DNA from: an uncultured Oscillospiraceae bacterium | GTDB lineage: Bacteria > Bacillota > Clostridia > Oscillospirales > Oscillospiraceae | Assembly (NCBI GenBank): GCA_934589145.1 | Contig: CAKTNW010000005.1 | Span: 38,900 to 102,899 of the forward strand | Reading direction: 5' to 3' | Length of the DNA: 64,000 nucleotides | Part shown: positions 24,792-31,764 of the stretch, piece by piece | Position numbering within the stretch: the stretch's first letter is position 1 | Layout: each line of letters starts with the position of its first letter | The notes under the pieces: generated by a model | Told to the model about the DNA's origin: nothing | Databases searched by the model: none | The model's input: only the letters and a program-made list of their open reading frames with translations | Made by a program: the position numbers and the translations under genes

Positions 24792-25703
24792 TCATTCTTC
24801 GGATTCTTCTTCCTTCTCCGCCTCGCGGGCGGCCACGATGTTGACGTACAGCTCCTCCGGCTTGTGGGGCTTCACCCACAGGTTCCACACCAGCAGGAAC
24901 GCCGACACCAGCACCATCACCGCCGACAGGGCCTGGGACACCCGGATGGGCGCGCCGCCGATGGTCCAGTCGAACAGGTACAGGCTGTCGGTGCGCAGGC
25001 CCTCGATCCAGAAGCGGCCGATGCCGTACCACAGGAAGTAGAAGAGGGCATTCTCCCCGTCGAACTTCCGGTGCCTGGAAATGACAAACACCAACAGCAG
25101 CAGGCCCACCAGATTCCACAGACTCTCGTACAGGAAGGTGGGATGCACCTCGATCAGTTCACCGGTCTTCAGCGTCAGCTGCATGCGGCAGAAGATGGTG
25201 GTCTCGCTGCCGAAGGCCTCGCGATTCATAAAGTTGCCCCAGCGGCCTATGATCTGTCCGATCAGCAGGCCCATGACCACCAGATCGGTCAGGGCGCAGA
25301 GCTTGAAGCCCTTGCGCTTTGCCATGATGATGGCCAGAAGCACCACCGCAATGACCGTACCGTAGATGGCAAGGCCGCCGTCCCAGATGGCAATGGCCTT
25401 GCTCCAGCTGAACTTGCCGTCCGCGTCACGGAACAGATCCAGATAGAAGATGACGTAGTACAGCCGTGCGCCGATGATGCCGCAGGGGATGCCCCACAGG
25501 ATGCAGTCCATCAGGTCATCCTCGGTGATGCCGTAGCGCTTCCGCTGGTGCAGGCAGAAGGCCACCGCCAGCAGCAGGCCAAAGGCAATGATGATGCCGT
25601 ACCAATAGATACCGTGGCCAATGTCGATGGCCTTGGAGGACGCGGTAAACGCCCAATCGCCCAGCAGCCCCGGGAACCGGATGGGACTGTCGGTCATGAT
25701 CAT
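24792..25703 (-). CDS. lgt: Prolipoprotein diacylglyceryl transferase
   Basis: 303 aa, seven-helix membrane enzyme that transfers diacylglycerol from phosphatidylglycerol to the lipobox cysteine. The Lgt signature GRWGNFMNREAFG is at about residues 152-164, with HPTFLYESLW and the Arg-rich C-terminal RFWIEGLRTDSL segment. C-terminal tail is acidic. The ATG at 25703 lies 15 nt past the upstream peptidase stop; the AAAGGAG is rather far (18 nt), so a second ATG two codons on may also be used. Confidence 0.95.
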   Translation of the reverse strand: MIMTDSPIRFPGLLGDWAFTASSKAIDIGHGIYWYGIIIAFGLLLAVAFCLHQRKRYGITEDDLMDCILWGIPCGIIGARLYYVIFYLDLFRDADGKFSWSKAIAIWDGGLAIYGTVIAVVLLAIIMAKRKGFKLCALTDLVVMGLLIGQIIGRWGNFMNREAFGSETTIFCRMQLTLKTGELIEVHPTFLYESLWNLVGLLLLVFVISRHRKFDGENALFYFLWYGIGRFWIEGLRTDSLYLFDWTIGGAPIRVSQALSAVMVLVSAFLLVWNLWVKPHKPEELYVNIVAAREAEKEEESEE

Positions 25704-25718
25704 GCCGTTCGTAAAAGA

Positions 25719-27002
25719 TCACTCCTTTGCTTCGCCGGAAACAGGCTCGATGATAGACACGGCGCAGCGCTCCTCCACCAGATTCTCCCGGATGAAGGCC
25801 AGCACGTCGTCGGCGCTGATGCTGTCATAGATCTCCGGGAAGCGGTAGGGATCATAGTCGTGGAATTTGCCCTCGGCCATGGACACGGCGATGCCCTCGA
25901 AGCTGTTGAGGGCCTTCAGGGCCGTGCCGAAATTGGCGTTGCGCAGCCGCAGGTAATAGGCGGGGTCGATGCCCTCCTTCACCAGCCGCTGGGCCTCCTC
26001 CAGCACCGCCCGCACCACGGCGTTGGGATCGTTGCTGTCGCCGCCCAGATAGACATAGGCCGCGCCGGGCAGGATGTCATAGCTGCACCCGAAGGAGCCG
26101 TTGATCAGGCCCTGGCTGTACAGCCGGGCATACAGGGGGCTGGACTCGCCTGCCAGCACGTCGATGGCCAGCTCACCCAGGGCGGTGCTGCGGGCCTGCT
26201 CCTCGCCGCCGTGCTGAGGCGGGCACTTGAAGCCCGCCATGAAGGTGGGCATGGCGATCTCCATGCGGCTGCGGGTCTCCTTCTGGCAGGGGGTCAGCGG
26301 CTCCTCCGCGCCGTAATCCCGGGGGATCAGGGGCCCGCTGGTCTTGGGCAGGACCTCCTCCGCCAGGCGCAGCACCTCATCACTGTCCACGTCGCCCACC
26401 ACCACAAGGCACATGTTGGCGGGGGTATAGAAGGCCTTATGGCAGTCGTACAGGGTCTGGGCCGTGATCTGGCGGATGCTCTCCACACTGCCGGCAATGG
26501 GGGTGCGGGCGGGGCTGTGGTGATACAGGCCCTGCATGAGCTGCTTATAGCACTGCCACTCGGGGTTATCCTCGATCATGCCGATCTCCTGGCCGATGAT
26601 GCCCTGCTCCTTCTCCACCGACTCGTCGGTGAAATAGGGCACGGACACGAAGGACAGCAGGATCCTCAGATTCTCATAGAACTGCTCGGTGGAGCTGAAA
26701 TAGTAGCAGGTGATGGCGTTGGAGGTGAAGGCGTTGGGCTCGGCGCCGTTTTTCGCCAGCTCCTGCAAGGCGTTGCCCTCGGCGGTGTCGAACATCTTAT
26801 GCTCCAGATAGTGGGCGATGCCGGCGGGGGTATCCAGCCACTGGCCGTCCAGTTGGAACTTCATGTCCATACCGCCGTAGCGGGTGGCGAACAGGGCGTA
26901 CTTCCGCTGGAAGCCTTTCTTGGGCACGACGCACACCGGCAGGCCGTTGGGCAGCGTCTCCCAGCGGGCGGTCTCGCCGATACGGGTATAGTTGGTCAGC
27001 AT
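25719..27002 (-). CDS. yfmH: M16-family peptidase, YfmH type
   Basis: 427 aa. Carries the inverted zinc motif HYLEH (about residues 64-68) and the downstream Glu segment of active M16 proteins. Its partner YfmF lacks the motif, so the two probably form one active heterodimer, as in other M16B pairs. Homologues are annotated as linked to EF-P 5-aminopentanol modification. ATG overlaps the yfmF stop by 7 nt (ATGCTGA). Confidence 0.88.
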   Translation of the reverse strand: MLTNYTRIGETARWETLPNGLPVCVVPKKGFQRKYALFATRYGGMDMKFQLDGQWLDTPAGIAHYLEHKMFDTAEGNALQELAKNGAEPNAFTSNAITCYYFSSTEQFYENLRILLSFVSVPYFTDESVEKEQGIIGQEIGMIEDNPEWQCYKQLMQGLYHHSPARTPIAGSVESIRQITAQTLYDCHKAFYTPANMCLVVVGDVDSDEVLRLAEEVLPKTSGPLIPRDYGAEEPLTPCQKETRSRMEIAMPTFMAGFKCPPQHGGEEQARSTALGELAIDVLAGESSPLYARLYSQGLINGSFGCSYDILPGAAYVYLGGDSNDPNAVVRAVLEEAQRLVKEGIDPAYYLRLRNANFGTALKALNSFEGIAVSMAEGKFHDYDPYRFPEIYDSISADDVLAFIRENLVEERCAVSIIEPVSGEAKE

Positions 27003-28267
27003 GCGCTCTCCTCCTTTCCCTTCAGGAAGAATACGGTGTCAAGTTTACAGCTCTGGGCGGCCTTTTGGATGCGTTCCGGCGTCACCTGACGCAGGGCGGC
27101 CATCAGATCCTCCGGCGTATCCTCCGCGCCGGTGGCCGTCTGGCCCAGATAGTAGTTCTCCAGCGCACCCTGCGAGTCGGACAGGGAGGTCAGGGACGAG
27201 CACATGGTGGCCATAGCGCCCTGCAGCTCCCAGTCCTCCCACTGGCCCTGCTTCACCAGCTCCAACTGGTGCAGGATCTCGTCGTGGGCCTTCTGGAAGT
27301 CCTTGCACTCAATGCCGGAGGACACGGTCATGATGCCCTTGGAGCGGGCATAGCTGGAGGAGGCGTAGTAGCAGAGGGACAGCTTTTCCCGCACGTTCAG
27401 GAAGAGCTTGGCATTGCTGGTGCCGCCGAAGATCAGGTTGGCCATGATCATGGCGGGCACATCATCGGTATCGCAGCGCCAGCCCATGGACAGCTTGCCC
27501 TGGGTCACGTCCATCTCCTCGGTGAGATACCGGGGCTCCTCCGGGGCGGCCATGCGGCGGATGGGCTCCGCCTTGGCCACCACGCCCCGGGGCAGGGCGG
27601 CAAAGGCGCGGCACAGCGCGCCCTCCACCCGCTCGGGGTTGGCGCTGCCGCAGTAGAACAGCTCCATGCGGCTGGTGGACAGCAGCTCACGGTAGTGGTT
27701 GAACAGCTTGTGGTTGTTGATCTTCGCGGCGGTCTCCTCGTCGCCCAGGCGCAGCACGCCATAGGGCTCTCCGGCGCACATCTCCTGCATCAGCCGCACA
27801 TCGGCCCAGTCCTGCTTGTCGTTGCGGATGGCCCGGATGGCGTCGATGAGGTTCTGCTTCTCGCTGTCCACATACTCCGTCAGGAAATGGCCGTTGCGGG
27901 TGACGGGATCCAGAAACAGCTCACCCAGCAGGTCGGCCACCGGCTCCAGCAGCTTCTCCCCCGCCGGGGCGAAGGCATCGTCGATGACGGAGGCCACAAA
28001 GCCCACACACTGGCGCTCACCCTTCTTGCGGACGGTATAGTCGATCTGGGCGCCGTACAGGGTGTCCAACGCGGCGGACAGGCGCTCCATATCCGGGCAG
28101 CGCATGGTGCCCCGCCGCAGCACGGCGGGCAGCAGCGCGTTGGCGGAGGCGGTCTCCTTGCTCAGCGGCGTCACCAGGTGGGCGCTGAGCACGCTGGTCT
28201 TGAATTTACTGGCAGGCAGATACGTCAGAAAGACGTTCTGCATGATCTCTTTTCGATGCTCGTACAC
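26996..28267 (-). CDS. yfmF: M16-family inactive partner, YfmF type
   Basis: 423 aa. M16 fold without the HxxEH zinc site; the family role is as a substrate-binding partner of YfmH. Start is GTG at 28267, with AGGAGG 6 nt upstream, preferred over an ATG eight codons later that lacks a good ribosome binding site. First gene of a yfmF-yfmH-lgt operon. Confidence 0.87.
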   Translation of the reverse strand: MYEHRKEIMQNVFLTYLPASKFKTSVLSAHLVTPLSKETASANALLPAVLRRGTMRCPDMERLSAALDTLYGAQIDYTVRKKGERQCVGFVASVIDDAFAPAGEKLLEPVADLLGELFLDPVTRNGHFLTEYVDSEKQNLIDAIRAIRNDKQDWADVRLMQEMCAGEPYGVLRLGDEETAAKINNHKLFNHYRELLSTSRMELFYCGSANPERVEGALCRAFAALPRGVVAKAEPIRRMAAPEEPRYLTEEMDVTQGKLSMGWRCDTDDVPAMIMANLIFGGTSNAKLFLNVREKLSLCYYASSSYARSKGIMTVSSGIECKDFQKAHDEILHQLELVKQGQWEDWELQGAMATMCSSLTSLSDSQGALENYYLGQTATGAEDTPEDLMAALRQVTPERIQKAAQSCKLDTVFFLKGKEESAC

Positions 28268-28358
28268 GGTAAACCTCCTGAATCAATATAACAATTCATA
28301 GTATAGTATACACCAATCCTTTCCGAAAGAAAAGAGAAAAATCCCATATCAACGATAG

Positions 28359-28387
28359 TTGACGGGGCAGGCCATCCGGGCTATAAT
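28359..28387 (+). promoter_or_regulatory. Promoter of niaR
   Basis: TTGACG (28359-28364) and TATAAT (28382-28387), 17-nt spacer, 40 nt upstream of the start. Confidence 0.8.
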
Positions 28388-28427
28388 GCACAGTAGAGGA
28401 TTACGCTTTGAGAGGAGATGCGATACC

Positions 28428-28940
28428 ATGACCGCAGCACAGCGCCGCAGCGCCATTTATGACCAGTTGGCCGAAGCCCAGGCACCCATCAGCGCTACCG
28501 CGCTGGCCCAACAGTTTTCCGTCACCCGGCAGGTGGTGGTGGGCGATATCGCCCTGCTGCGGGCCGAGGGTCACAGCATCACCGCCACGCCCCGGGGGTA
28601 TATGATCCCCGCCGAGACGGGCCTGCGCCGCACCATCGCCTGTCACCACAGCGGCGCGGATACCCAGCGGGAGCTGTTCGCCATGGTGGACTGCGGCTGC
28701 ACGGTGCTGGACGTGATCGTGGAGCACCCGGTGTACGGGCAGTTGACCGCGCCGCTGGCCCTGTCCAGCCGGTATGATGTGGAGCAGTTCGTCCAGCGGA
28801 TGGCAAGCTCTCACGCCCAGCCCATCAGCGTCCTGACTGACGGCGTGCATCTGCACACCCTCTCCTGCCCCAGCGAGGCGGTGTTCGCCCACTTGAAGGC
28901 CACCCTGGCCGGCATGGGCATGCTGTACGACGCTGACTGA
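28428..28940 (+). CDS. niaR: Niacin-responsive repressor NiaR (HTH + 3H domain)
   Basis: 170 aa. N-terminal HTH_11 winged helix (about 4-60) and a C-terminal 3H domain with conserved histidines (HHSGAD, VEHPVYGQL, HLHTL). NiaR represses NAD biosynthesis and niacin transport genes when nicotinic acid is available. Start at 28428 with AGGAG upstream; the longer frame crosses the promoter. Points towards the PTS-IIC-like gene at 29408, separated by a terminator and a small antisense-oriented gene. Confidence 0.92.
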   Translation: MTAAQRRSAIYDQLAEAQAPISATALAQQFSVTRQVVVGDIALLRAEGHSITATPRGYMIPAETGLRRTIACHHSGADTQRELFAMVDCGCTVLDVIVEHPVYGQLTAPLALSSRYDVEQFVQRMASSHAQPISVLTDGVHLHTLSCPSEAVFAHLKATLAGMGMLYDAD

Positions 28941-28945
28941 AACAG

Positions 28946-28988
28946 ATAAAAATATCCCGTGAGGCTGCGCCTCACGGGATATTTTTAT
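28946..28988. terminator. Terminator after niaR
   Basis: A 20-bp perfect stem (28946-28965/28969-28988) with loop TGC and an ATATTTTTAT end; works on both strands and also serves the small gene on the minus strand. Confidence 0.92.
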
Positions 28989-29008
28989 GGATCACCGGGA
29001 AATCCTTC

Positions 29009-29179
29009 TCATTTTTTCTTTTTCGGGGGCACCAGCGCAATGACAAGTCCAACGAAGCCCAGCACCGCGAATATAGCAGACCACCGGAAATCAAAATGAT
29101 AGACATACACACCGCCAAAACCGATCGTACACAGCATGCTGAACAAGATGATCGCAATGCCCTTCAGCATTCTTTCCAT
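29009..29179 (-). CDS. Small two-helix membrane protein
   Basis: 56 aa. Two hydrophobic segments (about 6-27 and 33-50) and a PPKKKK C-terminus that should sit in the cytoplasm. Strong AAGGAGG ribosome binding site. No family recognised. Confidence 0.6.
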   Translation of the reverse strand: MERMLKGIAIILFSMLCTIGFGGVYVYHFDFRWSAIFAVLGFVGLVIALVPPKKKK

Positions 29180-29313
29180 ATCGCGCCTCCTTAAAATCCC
29201 ATTTGTCTGACCGAAATCACCTATTGCTATCATTATACAGGAAGCCGCTCATCCGCGCAAGCGTTATTTTCAAGGCGCACACCGCACCGGAGATAGTCCG
29301 CGAAACACCGCTA

Positions 29314-29369
29314 TTGACAAATCCCGCAAGTTGTTTATAATGGAGTGGACATGTGTCTTGACACCTGTT
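29314..29369 (+). promoter_or_regulatory. Promoter and NiaR-like palindrome of PTS-IIC gene
   Basis: TTGACA (29314-29319) and TATAAT (29336-29341), spacer 16. A 20-bp palindrome, ACA-T-GTGTC-TT-GACAC-C-TGT (29350-29369), begins 9 nt past the -10, where a bound repressor would block initiation. The only symmetry break outside the central TT is T opposite C. The adjacent NiaR is the obvious candidate; the match to the NiaR consensus is from memory. Confidence 0.65.
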
Positions 29370-29407
29370 TGCTCCATTTGATTTTTCGGGATTATGAGGT
29401 ACATACT

Positions 29408-30514
29408 ATGGAAAAAGTCCGGGCATTTCTGGCGCGGAAGAACATCACCTTCTCCGCCAAGCGCTATTTCATCGACGCCATGTCCGCCATGGCGCAGGGC
29501 CTGTTCTGCACGCTGCTGGTGGGCACCATTCTGGACACCATCGGCAAGCAGTTCGACATCGGCTTTCTGACCAATGCATTTCTGACCATCAAGCAGGGTG
29601 ACGTGGTACTCAGCTACACCATCGGCGGGCTGTGCTCCCTGATGGTAGGCCCCGCCATGGCCGTGGCCATCGGTAACGCCTTGCAGGCCCCTCCGCTGGT
29701 GCTGTTCTCCCTGATCACCGTGGGCTTTGCCACCAATGTGCTGGGCGGCGCGGGCGGCCCGCTGGCCGTGTTCTTCGTGGCCATTCTGGCCGCCGAGGTG
29801 GGTAAGGCCGTCAGCAAGGAGACCAAGATCGACATTCTGGTGACGCCCATCGTCACCATTCTGGCCGGTATCGGCTTTGCGGCGCTGGTGGCGCGGCCCA
29901 TCGGCGCGGCAGCCATCTCCGTGGGCAAGGCCATCATGTGGGCCACCGAGCTGCAGCCCTTCTTCATGGGCATTCTGGTGTCCGTCATCATCGGCGTGGC
30001 GCTGACGCTGCCCATCTCCTCCGCCGCCATCTGCGCTTCCCTGGGCCTGACGGGTCTCGCGGGCGGCGCCGCCGTGGCGGGCTGCTGCGCCCAGATGGTG
30101 GGCTTCGCCGTTATGAGCTTCCGGGAGAACCGCTGGGGCGGTCTGGTGGCCCAGGGCATCGGCACCAGCATGCTGCAGATGGGCAACATCATCCGCAATA
30201 TCCGCATCTGGATCCCGCCCACGCTGGCCTCCGCCGTCACCGGCCCCATCGCCACCTGCCTTTTCAAGCTGCAGATGAACGGCGCGGCGGTGTCCTCCGG
30301 CATGGGCACCTGCGGCTTCGTGGGACAGATCGGCGTATACACCGGCTGGCTCAATGACATCGCCAGCGGCGCCAAGACCGCCATCACCGGCCTTGACTGG
30401 CTGGGCCTGATCCTGATCTCCTTCGTGCTGCCCGCCGTGCTGACGTGGCTGTTTGCCATCCCCCTGCGGAAGTGGGGCTGGATCAAGGACGGCGACCTGA
30501 AGCTGGATCTGTAA
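29408..30514 (+). CDS. PTS EIIC-like permease (PTS_EIIC_2 family)
   Basis: 368 aa, about nine to ten hydrophobic helices, glycine-rich, matching the PF13303-type stand-alone IIC family (start MEKVRAFLARKNITFSAKRY, GGAGGPLAVFFVAI, GTCGFVGQIGVYTG). No IIA or IIB gene nearby, so it is unlikely to be a normal sugar PTS. Promoter palindrome and NiaR neighbour suggest control by niacin; substrate unknown. Start at 29408 after TGAGGT; 21 codons upstream in frame are inside the leader. Confidence 0.85.
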   Translation: MEKVRAFLARKNITFSAKRYFIDAMSAMAQGLFCTLLVGTILDTIGKQFDIGFLTNAFLTIKQGDVVLSYTIGGLCSLMVGPAMAVAIGNALQAPPLVLFSLITVGFATNVLGGAGGPLAVFFVAILAAEVGKAVSKETKIDILVTPIVTILAGIGFAALVARPIGAAAISVGKAIMWATELQPFFMGILVSVIIGVALTLPISSAAICASLGLTGLAGGAAVAGCCAQMVGFAVMSFRENRWGGLVAQGIGTSMLQMGNIIRNIRIWIPPTLASAVTGPIATCLFKLQMNGAAVSSGMGTCGFVGQIGVYTGWLNDIASGAKTAITGLDWLGLILISFVLPAVLTWLFAIPLRKWGWIKDGDLKLDL

Positions 30515-30529
30515 GGCAGGATAAACCAT

Positions 30530-30558
30530 TTGACAAACAGCGGGGGATTGCCTATAAT
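30530..30558 (+). promoter_or_regulatory. Promoter of cobalamin-riboswitch transcript
   Basis: TTGACA (30530-30535) and TATAAT (30553-30558), spacer 17, just upstream of the riboswitch. Confidence 0.85.
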
Positions 30559-30566
30559 GGCGGTAG

Positions 30567-30750
30567 AATCAAATCCTGTCGAGTGCCCCGCCCTCCGCGA
30601 AGGGCGGCGGGGAGAATAGGAAATCGGGTGCGAATCCCGAACGGTGCCGCCGCTGTGATCGCGTGGGCATCACACAGGCGAAAGCCGGCCATCGGGTCAC
30701 CGAGAAGGCGTGTGATGCCGGTGACGCGTAAGTCAGAAGACCTGCTCAAC
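30567..30750 (+). promoter_or_regulatory. Cobalamin riboswitch
   Basis: Conserved core blocks in order: the GGAAATCGGGTGCGAATCCC block (30619-30638), the B12-box-like GTGCCGCCGCTGTGATC, the long variable stem built on CATCACAC/GTGTGATG (30668-30675/30710-30717), and the closing GTCAGAAGACCTGC (30732-30745). Regulates the ECF genes that follow and identifies them as B12- or cobalt-related. Confidence 0.93.
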
Positions 30751-30800
30751 TTGTACGCTGTCCCAGTGCGCCGCATGCTGGGCAGCCAATGACGCGGAAA

Positions 30801-30838
30801 AACGGCCGTGGCAATGAAGCTTCATTGCCACGGCCGTT
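30801..30838 (+). terminator. Attenuator hairpin after cobalamin riboswitch
   Basis: A 38-bp perfect palindrome (30801-30819/30820-30838) centred on AAGCTT, then TCTCTGTCTATCTT. It stands between the riboswitch and the EcfT ribosome binding site, where an expression-platform terminator is expected; the T-tract is weak. Confidence 0.7.
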
Positions 30839-30873
30839 CTCTGTCTATCTTGCCATGAAAGGAGGCCCGCACC

Positions 30874-31764
30874 ATGTCCGATCCCTTTTCCCGCTATCAT
30901 CCGGCGGTGAATTTCCTGTTCTTCGCCCTGGTGCTGGTGTTCTCCATGGTGCTGATGCACCCGGTGTGCCTGCTGATCTCCCTGCTGGGCGCGGTGCTGT
31001 ACGTCATCCAGCTCAACGGCCGCAAGGGCCTGCGGTTCAGCCTGAAGATCGCCCTGCCGGTGATGCTGCTGGCGGCCCTGGTGAACCCCGCCTTCAACCA
31101 CGCGGGCGTGACGGTGCTGACCTATCTCCCCGGCGGCAATCCCTTGACGCTGGAGAGCATCCTGTACGGCCTTGCGGCGGGGTGCATGCTGTGCGCCGTG
31201 CTGCTGTGGTTCGTGTGCTATAACCGCGTTCTCACCTCGGATAAGTTCGTGTACCTCTTTGGCCGGGTGATCCCCGCCCTGTCACTGGTGCTCAGCATGA
31301 CGCTGCGGTTCGTCCCCCGCTTCAAGCAGCAGATGGATGTGGTACGTCAGGCCCAGTTCTGCATCGGGCGGGACGTGAACACCGGCAGCGTGTGGCAGCG
31401 GGCGAGGAAGGCCGTCACCATCTTCTCCATCATGGTGACCTGGGCGCTGGAGAACGCCATCGAGACTGCCGACAGCATGAAAAGCCGGGGCTACGGCCTG
31501 AAGGGCCGCACCGCCTTCTCCATCTTCCGCATGGAGGAGCGGGATCGCTATGCCCTGCTGTGGCTGGGCTTCTGCGGCGTGTATCTCACCTGCGGCGCTA
31601 TCGCCGGAGGACTGAAATGGTGGTACTTCCCCGCGCTGACGGGCGTGCTGGCCCAGCCCATGACCGTCAGCTTTTATCTGGTGTATCTGGCCTTGTGCCT
31701 GACGCCGGTGATCTTGGACAGAAGGGAGGCGCGGGCATGGCGCTGTTCACCATCGAAAACCTGA
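30874..31764 (+). CDS. ecfT: ECF transporter transmembrane protein EcfT
   Basis: 296 aa, membrane scaffold of an energy-coupling-factor vitamin transporter. Several hydrophobic helices, the family segment TLRFVPRFKQQMD, and the coupling-helix motifs with Ala-Arg-Gly-like SMKSRGYG (about residues 205-212). AAAGGAGG precedes the ATG. Overlaps the downstream fused ATPase gene by 28 nt. Under the cobalamin riboswitch. Confidence 0.92.
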   Translation: MSDPFSRYHPAVNFLFFALVLVFSMVLMHPVCLLISLLGAVLYVIQLNGRKGLRFSLKIALPVMLLAALVNPAFNHAGVTVLTYLPGGNPLTLESILYGLAAGCMLCAVLLWFVCYNRVLTSDKFVYLFGRVIPALSLVLSMTLRFVPRFKQQMDVVRQAQFCIGRDVNTGSVWQRARKAVTIFSIMVTWALENAIETADSMKSRGYGLKGRTAFSIFRMEERDRYALLWLGFCGVYLTCGAIAGGLKWWYFPALTGVLAQPMTVSFYLVYLALCLTPVILDRREARAWRCSPSKT

